63,477 bases of DNA from Batkoa obscura (GCA_030770535.1 JASVEC010000093.1:1-63477); one strand, 5' to 3'. Positions 11,142 to 24,509 are shown, numbered from the stretch's first letter. Translations and numbers: made by a program. Notes: generated by a model not told the origin, from the letters alone.

Positions 11142-13765
11142 TTAAATCAGTCGATACATTTCAATTTGATATTTATTATTATTGTTATTCTCCACTTTTT
11201 TAAACCTCTTTGTAACTGGTTGTTGATTTTCAATTAACTTATCAATTCCATTAAGCTTTGTATCTTTATTTTTATTGATTTTAATATTCTTTTTATTCTC
11301 CTTATTATTAGTTTCTAACAAACTTTGATTTTCATGATGATATAGCATAGCAATAGGTTCAAACCCGATAAAACTCTTTAAATTATTTAATCTAGATCGT
11401 ACCATTTTTTGAGTTTTAAAAAGTAAGTGAGTAAATTGAGGAGAAGATACAATAGTAGTAAAATGTACATCTAATATAGCAGTAAATAATTCATATATCT
11501 ATAATAATAATCAATAATTAATAATAACTAATAGTATTTTAAATTAAACTTACCTTAATAAAACTAGTAGAGGGTGACCATAACATATTAATATTGGTAC
11601 CATTTCTTTTTAATAAATCACTTAATAAACTTAAATAATTGAAAACTTCTTTATCATTTAAATATTTCAATGAAAAGATTAATAATTTTGAATCAAAATT
11701 AAATTCCAATATTTTCATTAAATAAGTTTCTAATATTAAATTTAACTTTTCAATAGTTTCAATTTTCTTTTCTTTTTCTTCTAAATAAATTTCATGAATT
11801 GCTTTTAATAAGATTACTATTTCTTCTTCAGATATATCTTTAACTGATAATAATGAATATTGAATATTAAACCAATCTTGTCGTTCAATTAAATAAGGTA
11901 ATAATCCACCATAATTAGTTTTAAAAGTGGATGATGTAATTTTAGAGCCATAAATCAATTGAAACATAATTTTAGGTGAATAATTTTCAAAATCAACTTG
12001 ATTATTTTGTTTTAAACTCATTTTTTCAATTAATGATGATATATATCTTGGTGGTAATAAATTTAATATTGTATTTTCATCCTATTAAATTAATGTTAAT
12101 ATTTAATATATTTAATATATTTAATATGTATATATACTATATACTTACTTGATAAGATGAAGTTATTTCTTCAAAATAGTGATGATCTTTAATAATATAC
12201 CAGTTATTACGATATTTGTTCAAATATTCTTTATAACTTAAAACAGTATCTTCAATTTTAGATTGATTATCTTTATATTCTCCTAAATAAAAAGTAGATT
12301 CATTATCTAGTAATATGTAAATTATTAGTTATTAATTATTATTAATTATCAATTATTAATTATTAATTTACCTTTTGATTTAATTAACAATTCATTTTTT
12401 TCATTAAGAATACTTTTAATTGACTTTTTATTAGTATCATTTTTATCAAATGAAAAATATTGTAAATGATTTAAAAATGTTAATTCAATATTATCACTAG
12501 TTTCAATTTGTTGTGTTAATTTTAAAATTAAATCTTCTGGATAAGATATTTGACATAAATTAGAATCCTATAAACAAAAATAATTAACGTTAACATATCC
12601 TATTGTATATTATATTATTATAACTTACAATAACTGTAATTGGAATAAAATTAGGAGGATAAACTAATTGAATAGATTCATTCGTATTTTTAGATTGTAA
12701 ATATTTAAATGTAATATTTAATCGATTCATAGATGATAATAAATTACTATTAGCTGGACAAATAAATGGAGTCAATACAATTTCAACAGAACTTTGAAAC
12801 AGTTCAGCAGTTTTAAAAGAAGTAGATGGTAAACTACGATAATCTAAAGAAGATATTATCATATTTTTATGATTGATTTTACCAAGCTAAATTAAGTTAA
12901 AATAGTTTAATAATTTAATAATTAAAATTATTCTACTCTATTATTATTATCATATTAATTTACCTGACAATGAAAATGACTCTTTTTTCCTTTATTGGAA
13001 AAATTAACTGAATTAATTTCAGAGATATAAGTTTCATAAACAACTACACTCAATTGAATATCCCAAAGTATTAATTTAGATTTAATTGTATCTAAATAAA
13101 ATAGAAATTAATTAATAATAATAAATAATAAATAATATTTACTTGAATCTTCATCAATATCATAACCTAACATTAATAAATGATCCTTGGATAAAAAAGT
13201 AATAGGTGGTAATGAAGTAATTAAACCTGAAACAATAGATTTATCTGGTTGAATATTTTGTAATTTTAAATTTAATATATTTAAATTATTTAATGAAATT
13301 GGTAATTCATTATTATTTATATTATCATTAATTGATAATTGAAAACAATTTAAATTAAAATTATTATCTAAAATAGATAATCGACCAGAAGAATAATCAA
13401 ATGTTATAGATTTACTTAATGTACTCTATAATAAAAAATAAATTAAATTAATTTATATTTATAATAAATAATATAATAAATAATATAATATAATAATATA
13501 ATAAATAATATAATATAATAAATAATATAATATAATATACAATTACCTTTAAATTCAATTCACTTTGACCAATTAATTTTAAATCAATCCTATTATTAAC
13601 ATTATTAATACCAATGATATTAATACATTCATTGTCATTATGATTAGTTAATAAAAACAAATAACTATTAAATTCCATTGATAAGGAATTAGTTAAAAAT
13701 TCTGCTTTTTTAATATCACAACTATCCGACCATACTATCTTATCTTTAATACTAAATTAATGGAA

Positions 13766-13809
<44 letters not shown>

Positions 13810-14667
13810 TCTAATTCAACAATAACTTTAGATAATAATGAATTATATAATTTGATTTGTCCATCTTTAAATACAATTAAACAACCATCATTAATACCAT
13901 ATTCATAACCTAAAGGATAAATATCTTGGATCGGTTTATCAAACTATAATTTAATAATAATAAAAATTAATTGATTAATTAATTAATATATAATACTTAT
14001 TATTATTATAAACTTAATATTCTTACTTTAACTTCGATTTTTTTAGCATTTTCTTTCCAAATCCATACAATTTGACTTTCATTATTTTTAATTTGATGTT
14101 GGTTTTTATTACTATTTTTAGTGTTCATACTAACTTGAGCATAAAGATAATAACCCAAATCTAAGATTTGAAAATCTTTGGTATTAATTAATGAAGATAA
14201 TTCAGTCTCTACTCCACTTTCACTACCAACTTCATTAACTCCATTAACTATACTATTTTCTAATGATTTCTTTTGTTGATGATTATTAGATATTGGTACC
14301 TTATTTGCTTTAGTATTTTGTCCATTAATTTTAATTTTAGCTGAGCCAATTAAAGATACATTCGTTGGTATAGCCCAAGAATTAATATGTTGTTGTTGGG
14401 TTACCTAAAAATGAAATAAATCAAAATAAATTAAATTATTTGAATACAAATTAATAACAACAATCTACTCACTTCATAAAGATGAATGCCTTCACCTGGT
14501 ACCGTAGCTAAAATTAAACTTGGATTTTCTTTAGGTTTTTTATTAAAATAAGTGGGTTCCGAAAATAAAGTATTAATAACATCTTCCTCGTTTTGTTTTG
14601 TGTTGGTTTTATTTTCAATTTTATATTGAGCTAATTGAAAACTGGAATCTAATTGTATTAAACTCAT
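11142..14667 (-). CDS. UTP8/NOL11-like U3 small-subunit processome protein, about 11 exons
   Basis: Start MSLIQLDSSFQLAQYKIE at 14667. GT-AG introns of about 50-120 bases (for example 14405-14472 and 13944-14026) leave a continuous reading of roughly 900 residues. The N-terminal half reads like a beta-propeller: SLILATVPGEGIHLYEV, HINSWAIPTNVSLIGSAKI, IVWIWKENAKKIEV and a chain of similar strands. The C-terminal part is helical, with IYELFTAILDVHFTTIVSS followed by SRLNNLKSFIGFEPIAML. The 'LDxHFT' block near the C-terminus matches the NOL11/Utp8 pattern. In yeast and animals this protein belongs to the t-UTP subcomplex that supports rDNA transcription and early 18S processing in the nucleolus. 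The exon structure is certain; the family name is a good but unverified match. Introns 3 and 4 hold ATT- and ATAAT-type repeats. It shares a 175-base promoter with the SAK gene. Confidence 0.65.
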
Positions 14668-14842
14668 TTTTAATCTAGTTTAAAAAGATAAAAAATTTGA
14701 AATTAATATTCAATAAAATGAATAAATTATTTTATATGATTATTAAATTTGGGCCTATTTTAGTAGAGCTTTCTATTTTTGGAAAGTAAGTTAACAAAAT
14801 CCAAAAATTATGGGATTTTAGAATCTATTAATAGTTAAATTA

Positions 14843-16381
14843 ATGGAAATTGAAATCTTAGTTTTATTTTCAATGTCACCCTATGAAGAAAAATTTAAAA
14901 GGAATTTAATAATGGAAGAAAATCAAGAAGTTATTAATTATGAAATGAACCAAAATACCACTTACAAACATTCTCAAAATAATCAAAGTATTAAAATGAC
15001 TATGTTACAGCCAAAGTTACCTTATCCAAAGTTAATAAAACAAGTAAATTATTTAAGAGAATTTAATACACTTCCCGAATTTCTAAATGATGTTAAGTTA
15101 TTGAAACAAAAGGTAATATTTTTGTTTTAACTTATATTATAATAATAATAATTAAACAATATATATAAACATAGATATTATTAGAACCAAAAAAAATTAA
15201 CATATTTGATTTTGATCAAACTTTATTTCGTTCACCATTACCTAATGTTAAATTATGGGATGCTGAAATGAGAGGTTATTTAATTAATGAAGAATTTGGT
15301 TGGTTTCAAAACAAAGATACTTTATCAATAGAAAATATGATACCTTTAAATCATTGGTTTATTGAATCAACAGTAGGTAATATTTATTTTTATTTTTATA
15401 TTCATATTATTTTTATTTTTATTTTTATTTTTATTTTTATTAATAAATTAATTTTAAATAGAGAAAGTAAAAGCTTCTTTAAAGGATCCTTATACATTAA
15501 CTATTTTATTAACAGGAAGAAATCGAGAAATATTTTTAGATATTATTCAAACTATTGTTAAAGAAGTTAATTTGGATTTCGATTTAGTAATACTTAAAGA
15601 AACATTATATAATAGTATTATTAAAAAAAAAGTATCAACAATGGAATTCAAAAAATTATTTATTAATGAATTAATTAATACATTTCCATCCGTTAACACA
15701 TTAATTATGTATGATGATCGAATCAAACATATAACTGAATTTGAAATCTTTTTAAAACAAATTGAACAAAGTTATCAAAATATACAATCCACAATGATTC
15801 ATTTAGTACAATCCAATTTAAAACATTTAGATATCAATTATGAACAACAATTAGTACAGAATATACTAAATAAAATTAATTCTAATCCTATATTATTTCG
15901 AAAAAAAAAGAATCTCTATCCAAAAAGAATTGAATTAACACAAAGAATACAATATTTAGCTATAACTTTCGATGATTCAATATCAAAACAAATTTATACA
16001 ACATTTTTAAAACATTTATTTATTAACAAAGAATGGTTGATTAGTGGAGATCATATAACTATATGTTTAGGTTGTGCTTCAGAATATAAATTAAATTTAA
16101 TGAATTTAAAATTAAATCAAGAAATTCAAATTGAAATTATCGGTTATCGACTATTTCGACAATCTATGATAGCATTGAAAGTAGATACTCAACCTAAAAT
16201 TCAATTAAAAAACAATCGTCCATTACATATTACTTTATGTTATGATCCAAATAAAATTAAACCTAAAGATGCAGGAGACATTCGTAACTGGGCTTACTGT
16301 AAAAATAATAAAATATTGAATTTAAAGTTTATTGGCAAGATACAACATGTGTATAAGAATGCATTAACATTTATTTATTAA
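14843..16381 (+). CDS. Swiss Army Knife RNA-repair-like protein: HAD phosphatase fused to a 2H-phosphoesterase-like half
   Basis: Three exons (14843-15112, 15175-15376 and 15462-16381) give 463 residues. The HAD motif is INIFDFDQTLFRSPLPN near residue 100. It is followed by LLTGRNREIF, VILKETLYNS, STMEFKKLFINEL and LIMYDDRIKHITEFEIF (DD at about 242-243), which is the order of the fungal HAD_SAK_1 family. The C-terminal half starts with YLAITFDD and contains two HxT motifs, GDHITICLG (H at about 355) and LHITLCYD (H at about 413), the hallmark of 2H phosphoesterases. Members of this group are proposed to mend or process RNA ends; that role is inferred from the family. Several ATGs lie close together, and the first in-frame one is used. 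Confidence 0.8.
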
Positions 16382-17409
16382 TAATATGAATGAGTCGAGA
16401 AATAAATAGTAAATGTAGTTAATTATGATTGAAATTCGTGTATGATGATATTATTTAAATAAATAAAAGAGTTTTATTAACAACTTAATCTATTTTAAAT
16501 TCAACTAAAATAATTTTAACACTGTTTAGTATCCCAACAGTTAATAAAATCAACCTCAATATCATTTTACTGATACACTTGATCATCCTTAATAATTTTA
16601 ATAACTTTAATTATTATATTAATGTTACATTAAGAAAAGTAGTTAATATATTATCATTGAAACAAACAAAAACAGATAAACAATTTGGATTATTTTTCTA
16701 ATTTAATAATACTTTATTTTAATTCTATGTTTTTTATTAAAGTAAGTAATATCATATTGATAAAGTAAACAAATCTTTATTAAATATCATGATTGATTAC
16801 ATCTTTATTAATTTCATAATAATATATTCGTTTTTGGAAATAAATAATGAAGATAAAGATTCTAAGTAAAAGAATATTGAAAAATTGAATCTCTCTTTTA
16901 GGTGAATTGAATTTAATAAGAAACTATAATCTTAATGATTTTTTATATGCTTTTATAATTGTTTCTTTATTAAAAGTGGATAATATATGAGAATGTTTTT
17001 TTGACTTCATCACCCTTTCCATTTTTTTAAGCACTATTTGAGTAGAAAAATTGTTAGTAAAATTCTTAAATACAAAAATATATCCCCCATATTAATTTTA
17101 TATATTTTTAATAATGGATTTTATAATCTACCAAGTTTGTTTACATTATGTAACAACTTATATTAATATATAAGGATATATTTGATTATAATTATGAATC
17201 CTATACCATTCTAAATATTATACATAATTTATACTACCAAAATTGAAACTATAATGATTACATAAAATTTTAAAATAAAGCCAAAAGATTTATACTTTTA
17301 TAAACAAAATAATTTTATACAATTTTTGTCTATTTAAAATACAATCTAAACTTCAATAATGCAAATAGTATTAACAAATTATATGCTATTTATTTAACTA
17401 TTATAAAAC
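16382..17409. other. Intergenic region at the edge of the transposon island
   Basis: AT-rich, no gene recognised. It holds the first GGGG-MITE of the island (16989-17088). Confidence 0.5.
16989..17088 (-). mobile_element. GGGG-MITE copy 2
   Basis: 100 bases flanked by ATAT on both sides. It carries the conserved core CACTATTTGAGTAGAAAAAT. Confidence 0.9.
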
Positions 17410-17431
17410 TTATAAACAAACTCTTATTTCT

Positions 17432-17827
17432 TTAAGCTTGAGCAAAGCTCCCACGGCAGAATTTACCATCCCCACGACTAATACAAGTAAATTTAAAGCT
17501 ATCTTTTTGATAAACTTCACTCTTATTAGAAGTTTCAATGGTAGCACCATCGGTACTACAGTCAACGATAGAAGCAGATAAAGTATTATCATTAGAATGG
17601 ACTAACCCGTTTGAACAAGATTGACCTTTTGCTGAGTTTTTAGCATCACATTTTAATTCAATTTGTTGATCAAGATAAGTAGCGGTACAATAACAGGATA
17701 AACTTACACCTTGATTGATATCATGATTAATAACAGATTCAGTGGATTGACAAAAATAATTCCATTTTTGAGCAAAGGTAGTGGAGATGAAGATAGTAGT
17801 TAGAAGAGTACTGAAGATTTTAGTCAT
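17432..17827 (-). CDS. Small secreted 8-cysteine protein, paralogue 1
   Basis: 131 residues, single exon, starting MTKIFSTLLTTIFISTTFAQ, a clear signal peptide with likely cleavage after TFA. The mature protein has eight cysteines in the pattern W-x3-C, C-x-C, then five more single cysteines, ending FCRGSFAQA. There is no membrane segment. It is about half identical by eye to the gene at 21854-22246 over the whole length and shares cysteine positions with the one at 27141-27611. The family is not one I recognise; a secreted structural or effector-type protein is possible. A TATA-type box lies about 50 bases upstream. It lies on the minus strand, like its paralogues. Confidence 0.85.
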   Translation of the reverse strand: MTKIFSTLLTTIFISTTFAQKWNYFCQSTESVINHDINQGVSLSCYCTATYLDQQIELKCDAKNSAKGQSCSNGLVHSNDNTLSASIVDCSTDGATIETSNKSEVYQKDSFKFTCISRGDGKFCRGSFAQA

Positions 17828-17875
17828 TTTTTGAATATTTGAATTGGATAATGATATCTAAGTTTTGATTATTCT

Positions 17876-17883
17876 TTATATAC
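17876..17883 (-). promoter_or_regulatory. TATA-type box of secreted paralogue 1
   Basis: Coding-strand GTATATAA, 49 bases before the ATG. Confidence 0.6.
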
Positions 17884-19239
17884 TTTCATAGAGATATTTA
17901 GTAATTGTAAAATGGATCTAATTTTTAAAAGCACTAAGGTATTTTTAGATTCAAGTTAATTTTGTGATAAAAATAAACTTTTAATTCCATTAGTTTAATC
18001 ATTATAGTTTCTATATTAATATTAAACACTTTAAAAAGTAGTTATTATAATATATAAGAACTATTATTATTATATGTATTATATTATCTACTATTTATAA
18101 ATGAAAAGAATCTAATTATAATTATTTACTAGTTAATGTCCTTTATTTTAAGCGTTTTTTTTGAACTTTAAGTAAAATCTAATTCAACTTTAGGCTAAAA
18201 ATAAATTTAATTATTAAGAAATCGAGGATAAGTTAAGTGACTTTCTAAATATGGAAATATCATTTTTTAAAATTACTGTAATAATAAAATGGAACGTAAT
18301 GATTTAACCCTACTTTATGTTATAATCGATTAAGTTGAGAGGCTTTTAATACTTCGAATTACCTATAAGTGTCATTTAAATAAAGCCTGGCCTTAGCACA
18401 TAATTAGTTGTAAGTAATTTAATATCAAACATGAAATAGTATCATTGTGATTTAATATAGATTTGATGATTTTGCTGTAATAAATCAATATATAATAATT
18501 TGTCATTATTATTAGTCAAATAATAATAGTCATCATCAGCTTTAAATAGAAGCTTAATAAACTTTAAAATTACTCCGAAATCTTCAGTAAATCTAGTAGC
18601 TTTAAAATATTAAATATTCCTATGAGTTTTTTTATTTTTATTAATGAAAAAATTAACAGATGTTATTAGTTGTAGAAGTAAATCTTTTTTATCTAAAAGC
18701 AAAAATAGTTCGGTATTAAGTAGAATTCATTCTAATATTACATCCATCTACTACTTTGAGTTGATTTAAAAAAGTAAAGTAGTTTATAGGAATACTTAAT
18801 AAGTTTTCAAAATGAGCACAAAGTTTATTGAGACTGTATTGGTACTTTGAGAATATCGATATTCTTTAGTAGTGCAATAGGAGTAGACGTGCTTTAAATA
18901 AATATTAGAAAAGTAGCTATAACTACATAGTAAGTAAGGGTTTATATCAGTTTTTAAACAACTATAACTAAAAGAGATACAAATGTTAACATACAAAAAT
19001 CAGCACAAAAGTTTCCCTCATGTCTATATTGTTACGTTTTTTATTAGTATTGTTATGAGATATCAAACTATTAATAATTTAATAAAAATATGCATTTAGA
19101 TCATTTGAAAATTAGTTTAAATTAAAAAATTACCACCTTTCACGTTTTTGTTAATACATGATAATATAAACTAATCTTATTATATCATGCTTTTTAGGGA
19201 TGAACACTATTAAGAAGCTAATTCTAAACTTTAATATAT

Positions 19240-19337
19240 GAGGATGTATTTTTGTATTTAAGAACTTTACTAACAAATTTTCCACTCAAATAATGCTTAA
19301 AAGATGGAAAAAGTGATAAAGTCAAAAAAACATCACT
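19240..19337 (+). mobile_element. GGGG-MITE copy 3
   Basis: 98 bases with ATAT on both sides. Confidence 0.9.
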
Positions 19338-19580
19338 ATATTAAGTTACAAATAAATTTTCAAAAAATTGTAGATAAGCTAATAGCAGCTATTGAAGTTT
19401 AATTGTGCAGCATCTAGTTGCTTATTTAAACTTTAAAATTAACCCAAAATTGACTGAAATTCAAATGGAAATTTAACAAATTTTTTTTCGCCATACTTCA
19501 AAAACGCAGTTTGTAAATTAACTCTGGTTTCATAAATTTTCTATAATAATTTCAATTGACAAGTTGTTTTTATACTGTTG

Positions 19581-19750
19581 AATTTAGTGGTAATCAGTAG
19601 TTTACCACTGGGCTAAAATGATTGGTTGATTCCAATTAACAGAAATTGGACTCTGACCCTAGTCCCATACGTTAATATATATGAGCTATTCTATTTAATA
19701 ACTCTCCCTTAATCATTTTAACCCACTGGTAAACCACTTACTGCCAATTT
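19581..19750. repeat. 170-base inverted-repeat element, unrelated to the GGGG family
   Basis: Arms of about 43 and 40 bases (19581-19623 and 19711-19750) are near-complementary, sharing TTTACCACTGGGCTAAAATG against its imperfect reverse complement. They enclose about 87 bases. It resembles a fold-back MITE of another family; only one copy is visible here. Confidence 0.6.
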
Positions 19751-21853
19751 AATTTGTAAAAAGTCAAAATCCTTGAATACTCTTTTACTTAGTTGTGTAG
19801 CTGGTATTTTTTTATTTTAGTATATTTTTTATAAATAGTTTTGATATTGTAAATACAAGGACACTAGTAATAATAATAATCAAATTGGCAACATACCAGG
19901 TTATATTTATCTATAAATAACCTTCTTTTTAACGTTGTAAGTTTAAATCCAAGTCGGCTGCTTAAAAAAGCAGCAAGTTATAAAAAACTACCTAAACAGA
20001 TAACAGTTGTGAACTTTGCAGATAACTGCATAATTGAGTTTCAACAGCTGTAATTCATTGATACAAGAATTCATTTTTATAATATTTGATAAAGTTGACT
20101 GGACGATTTTTATGGCAGATTCAACTATAATTGCTAATGATTTGACCGAAAAATACAATAATACAACAATAGCTTAATAGTATACAATTATTTTATTGCA
20201 AAAAATCAATTAATTGTTATTATTCATTACCAGCAATATCAATTATCAAAAATTATAAATAGAAGTTCAATAAGCTTTAAAATTCCTCTAAAATCTCTGA
20301 TAAATCAGATATTTTGTAAAAATAATTATTTAAAATGGGATAAGGGCTATCGGAATAGGCTACATTATATCATTGATTTCTTAAAGAACTCTACTATTTT
20401 TATTATCATGTCATTTTAACGTTTTATTACAGCTATTTTTTTGGAAATTAGTAGATCAATGAAGGCTGTAACTAAGTTAATTGTATTATTGATTATAGAA
20501 TTGTATAAGAAAAGAGAGACAAAGGAGTTGAGTTGGGAATAAAATGGTGTGGTAGCGTTGAAATATTCTGCGAGGCAAGTTGAAGCCTTAGAGTTTTAAA
20601 GATTCAAGCAAGTGGATAAGCCTAGCTAGAGTAAAAAATATTCATCTTTTAGTGTGTTTTATTAATATTAAGTGATGGAGGGTTTAAAAGTATTTTTTAA
20701 TATTAATACGTCTAGCTCATCTATAATTGCTAACGTCTTTAAAAAATTTAAATTCTATTTTCATATGTGTTCCAAAGAAAAAAGTCATTCGGGGACAAAG
20801 AGAATTAATAATTTATAATATCATAATTACAAATAGCTTGAGCTAATGGTATTACCTATCCATGAAACGACTAGACTCTAACTCCAAATAAGTTGATCCT
20901 TTTGCCAAATATCACTCGAACTTCTTGTTCCCGTTGATTTGTAACTTAATAAAGATACTTCTTCTTTCAAGTTCAAGATTTAAAGAACAATATGGGGAAT
21001 TAAATTCAATATGTCAAATAATAGAATGTTGTTATCAGAAGGCCTATTTGTGTCCACTTAATGCTAAAGCAAATTTAGAACACTTGATTATCAAAAGTAA
21101 ATTTCACCCTTTAACAAATCTATTTTATTACCTGACCAAGTCAACTTAATTACCTATATTGTTATTATGCAAAAGTAAAACCAATTTGAACAGTGAAAAA
21201 TTAATGTGGTTTTGTTGAATTAGTTTTTTTGCTTTTAAATAATAATAAAGTTTGGGAAAACAAAATGGCTAAACCGTTAATTGCTGTTGCTTTCAACTTT
21301 AGATATTTTTCTCAAAATTTAATTCAAAGTGTTTTATTTTATCAAAATATATTAAGAAAAGGTCTAGTTTCAAAAAGTAGTCTGTTTTTGATGTCAGTAG
21401 AGCTCAAAGCATTAGTGGATTATTACAAACTATAGTATTTTCAACTCATCGTGACTATAGCAGTGATAGCTTAAAAATACTGTAGTAATATTTGGCATAG
21501 TTACAGATACTACAACTTGTTATGACCTAGTCAACTGTCCATTTAAAATAGAATTTTACTAAAATTAAGTTAAAATCTAAAGTCAGATTTTGAAAAAACT
21601 AAACAAAAAAATAATAGCTCTAAAAATTACCTCAAATTAGGTTCACAATGGAATTTTAGCAGCTATATAAAGCTTAATAATTTAGGAACTTTCCTGCTAT
21701 TTTGAGCTTTATTGTACACTTAAATAAGCTATAATTTTAATTTATAATTTTGTCAACTAGTAAAACACTTAAATTCTGAATTGAACATCACTTTTTATAA
21801 TAAAATATAGTTTATTTAATTACTGTCCAGCCTATAAGTATACTCTAATCTAT

Positions 21854-22246
21854 TTAAGCTTGGGTAAAGGTACCACGGCAAGATTGACCATCTGAACGAC
21901 TACTACAGTTCAACTTGAAGGTATCCTCTTTATAATCTTCTCCTTTTTTGTTGGTTTCAATGGTAGCACCTCCAATACCACAACCAATAATAGCAGCACT
22001 CACGGATTTATCATTTGAATGGATTGGGCTACCAGAGCAAATTCCTCCTTTTGGAGTGGTTGCATCATCACATTTCATTTCGATTTTTTTGTCTTGGTAG
22101 GTAGCAGTACATTTACAAGATATGATGGCGTTCTCAGCGTTGTTTTTAATCATTGTTTCAGTCATTTCGCATGAATAGTTCCACTTTTGAGCAAAAGTGG
22201 TAGCGATGAAAGCAGCAGTTAAGATGATATTGAAAATTTTGGTCAT
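21854..22246 (-). CDS. Small secreted 8-cysteine protein, paralogue 2
   Basis: 130 residues, single exon. The signal peptide MTKIFNIILTAAFIATTFAQ is nearly that of paralogue 1, followed by KWNYSCEMTET, ISCKCTATYQDKKIEMKCD and a C-terminal SCRGTFTQA. Eight cysteines align one-to-one with paralogue 1. The region between cysteines 4 and 6 is the most changed, as in rapidly evolving secreted proteins. No known domain is recognised. It lies about 4 kb from paralogue 1 in the same orientation, consistent with an old tandem duplication later spread apart by intergenic growth. Confidence 0.85.
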   Translation of the reverse strand: MTKIFNIILTAAFIATTFAQKWNYSCEMTETMIKNNAENAIISCKCTATYQDKKIEMKCDDATTPKGGICSGSPIHSNDKSVSAAIIGCGIGGATIETNKKGEDYKEDTFKLNCSSRSDGQSCRGTFTQA

Positions 22247-22296
22247 TTTTATTTATAATTTGAATTTAATGAGGATTTGTTAAAACTCATTGTCCT

Positions 22297-22304
22297 TTAT
22301 ATAC
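22297..22304 (-). promoter_or_regulatory. TATA-type box of secreted paralogue 2
   Basis: Coding-strand GTATATAA, 51 bases before the ATG, in the same wider context (GTATATAAAG) as paralogue 1. Confidence 0.6.
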
Positions 22305-23587
22305 TTTTTGAGAATATTATTTTGTTAAAGGATAGCTTACTTGTTTTTAAATTGATAGGTCCTTTTTAGGTTTGAATTAATTGTATATTAATTTAACTCG
22401 AGTCCCCCTTTTTAGTTGTTTGGAAACTATGACCAGTTGATAAGTAGGCTAGGATTGATACTATCCATACCCAGGCTATTTCAATTACATAAGAACTTAG
22501 ATCATTGTATATAATCCCAGTTTACTATTCATAAATAATTAACACTCTATAGAGTATTACCAACCAACTATCACCATTTAAGCATCTTTTCAACTTTGGA
22601 TAAAACTTAAACGTTACTAAAGCAAAAAGAGTTTATGTAATTAAGAAATAAAGAATAAGTTTAGTAATTCATTAAATTTAAGAATTTCATTTCCTTCTAA
22701 GTTATTATTTAAATTATATATATTTTAGTCATAAAAAATAATATACCTATACAATTTTTTCCAACAAATTAGTAAAAACTATCTTATGTGCGAAACTTAA
22801 CAATTATCGTCATTCAACAAGGGTATGTTTTTATTAAGCTAATAGTCGTAAGAGTATTCAATAAATAAACAATAGTAAAATTATTTGATTTAGTCTTTAT
22901 CTGATAATTTCAATCACAAATACGCAATAAATAATAACTCTTATTAATGACCATCATTATCAAAAAGCCTGAAATTTACATAAAAATTTATGCAAATATT
23001 CTTTAATTTAATTTCTAAAAGTTACTCAATAAATATATTTATTATAAAGAACCAGAATTAGAATAATAGCCTAGTAACTAATATTTTGATGTTTTAATTG
23101 ACCGCTTTTCCTAAAACAACACTTTCCTAGCTTTCTAGTAGTATAAAGGCATTATTTTTCCTTACATTGATAGACTAATTAAAGCCTAAGGTTCAACTTT
23201 TCATAGTACTGCTTCATTGCAAAAAGAGAAGTTGAGCACAAACAAAAAATAAAAGTTATCTTTTGAAAAAATTCGCTAAATTTTAAAAAACGCACTTACT
23301 TTTATAGGGATATTTCATAACTTGATTTTTTTTGGTGATTAGTGGCAATGGTGTAGAATTGCAGCAATTAGATTCTTTAGCTTGAAATAAATTTCATTCT
23401 CAGTTACAAAGAATATTTACTGTTGCATCTAATAACGTTTTCAAAACTAAAAAACAGGAGCTATTTATAAAATGCCCTTATAAAAAAAACTAATGAGTAT
23501 AATACATCCCCTAACTGCTCCAATTTTTAAATTAGCCTTAAAGGTTTGTAATCTTAAATCTAAATCAAAGTTAAAAAAAATTGAATT

Positions 23588-23627
23588 TTAGTATGTCTAT
23601 TTGAACACATCCAAATAGACATACTAA
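23588..23627. repeat. Perfect hairpin, 16-base stem and 8-base loop
   Basis: TTAGTATGTCTATTTG (23588-23603) pairs perfectly with CAAATAGACATACTAA (23612-23627). The stem is not simple-sequence DNA. Confidence 0.85.
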
Positions 23628-24243
23628 TTTTTAAATATTTTTAAATTATGAAAGTATTTTTTTTAGTCGTTATATAAATGAACTATTTGCATATCTCTAA
23701 CGATTTAATATACAAATAAATAAATTAATGCCTACTTTATTAATACAACAGGTCATTTGAATATCATTTAGTTACATCATTCATTTTTTAAAGAATTCTT
23801 TATGATGAATTAATATACAGGTTGGTCACATTTGTAGGTAACATTTCTAAAGTCATAAATAAAAATAAAATAAAACAAATCCAAAAACGTTCAAGCTTAT
23901 TTATATATACATATTATACCTTATTTCAAATTAAAATATAATAATTTCCAAAGTCATTAACACTGAAACAACGAGTATAAAAAATTAATTTAACTTTTAG
24001 GTAAAAAATCAAAATTACAGTATAATCTAAAAGCTCTACAATTTTTAAGTTTATTTTACAAAACAATTGTCTACTTTAATATAAGATTTAAGTATCATGC
24101 CACAATTAACATGTTAATTATTAGTCATAAAAGTAAGTACTAGATGCTTCAGAAATAAATTTAGCAGATGTGTTATTAATTATTTTACTATAGTAATTCT
24201 AAATAAAAAAATATAATATAATAGCTTAATGTTTAAAATATAT

Positions 24244-24340
24244 GGAGCTATATTTTTGTGTTTAAGAATTTTGCTAATAATTTTGCGCTCAAATAGGGCT
24301 TAAAAGATGGAAAAAGTGATGAAGTCAAAAAAACACACTT
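24244..24340 (+). mobile_element. GGGG-MITE copy 4
   Basis: 97 bases flanked by ATAT on both sides. Confidence 0.9.
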
Positions 24341-24449
24341 ATATAACGTTTTATTATGCAACTAAAATTTAAACTTTGTGTACATCTTTGACTTTTCATT
24401 ATAAAATATTATTATTCTTTTAAATATATTAAGTAATACTTTAATATAG

Positions 24450-24507
<58 letters not shown>
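24450..24507. repeat. (ATT)n microsatellite
   Basis: An uninterrupted run of about 19 trinucleotide units. Confidence 0.9.

Positions 24508-24509
<2 letters not shown>

Larger units (their letters stand above)
17884..21853. other. 4-kb stretch without a convincing gene
   Basis: Holds a GGGG-MITE (19240-19337) and a separate inverted-repeat element (19581-19750). Two open frames of 74 and 68 codons at 20925-21149 and 21229-21435 have no recognisable features and weak coding character, so I leave them out. Confidence 0.5.

Noticed and set aside
18796-18996. 66-codon minus-strand frame with several Cys and Tyr
   Set aside because: No signal peptide cleavage pattern and no similarity to the 8-cysteine family.
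20925-21435. Two plus-strand open frames of 74 and 68 codons
   Set aside because: No signal peptide, domain or family resemblance; typical chance frames in AT-rich DNA.
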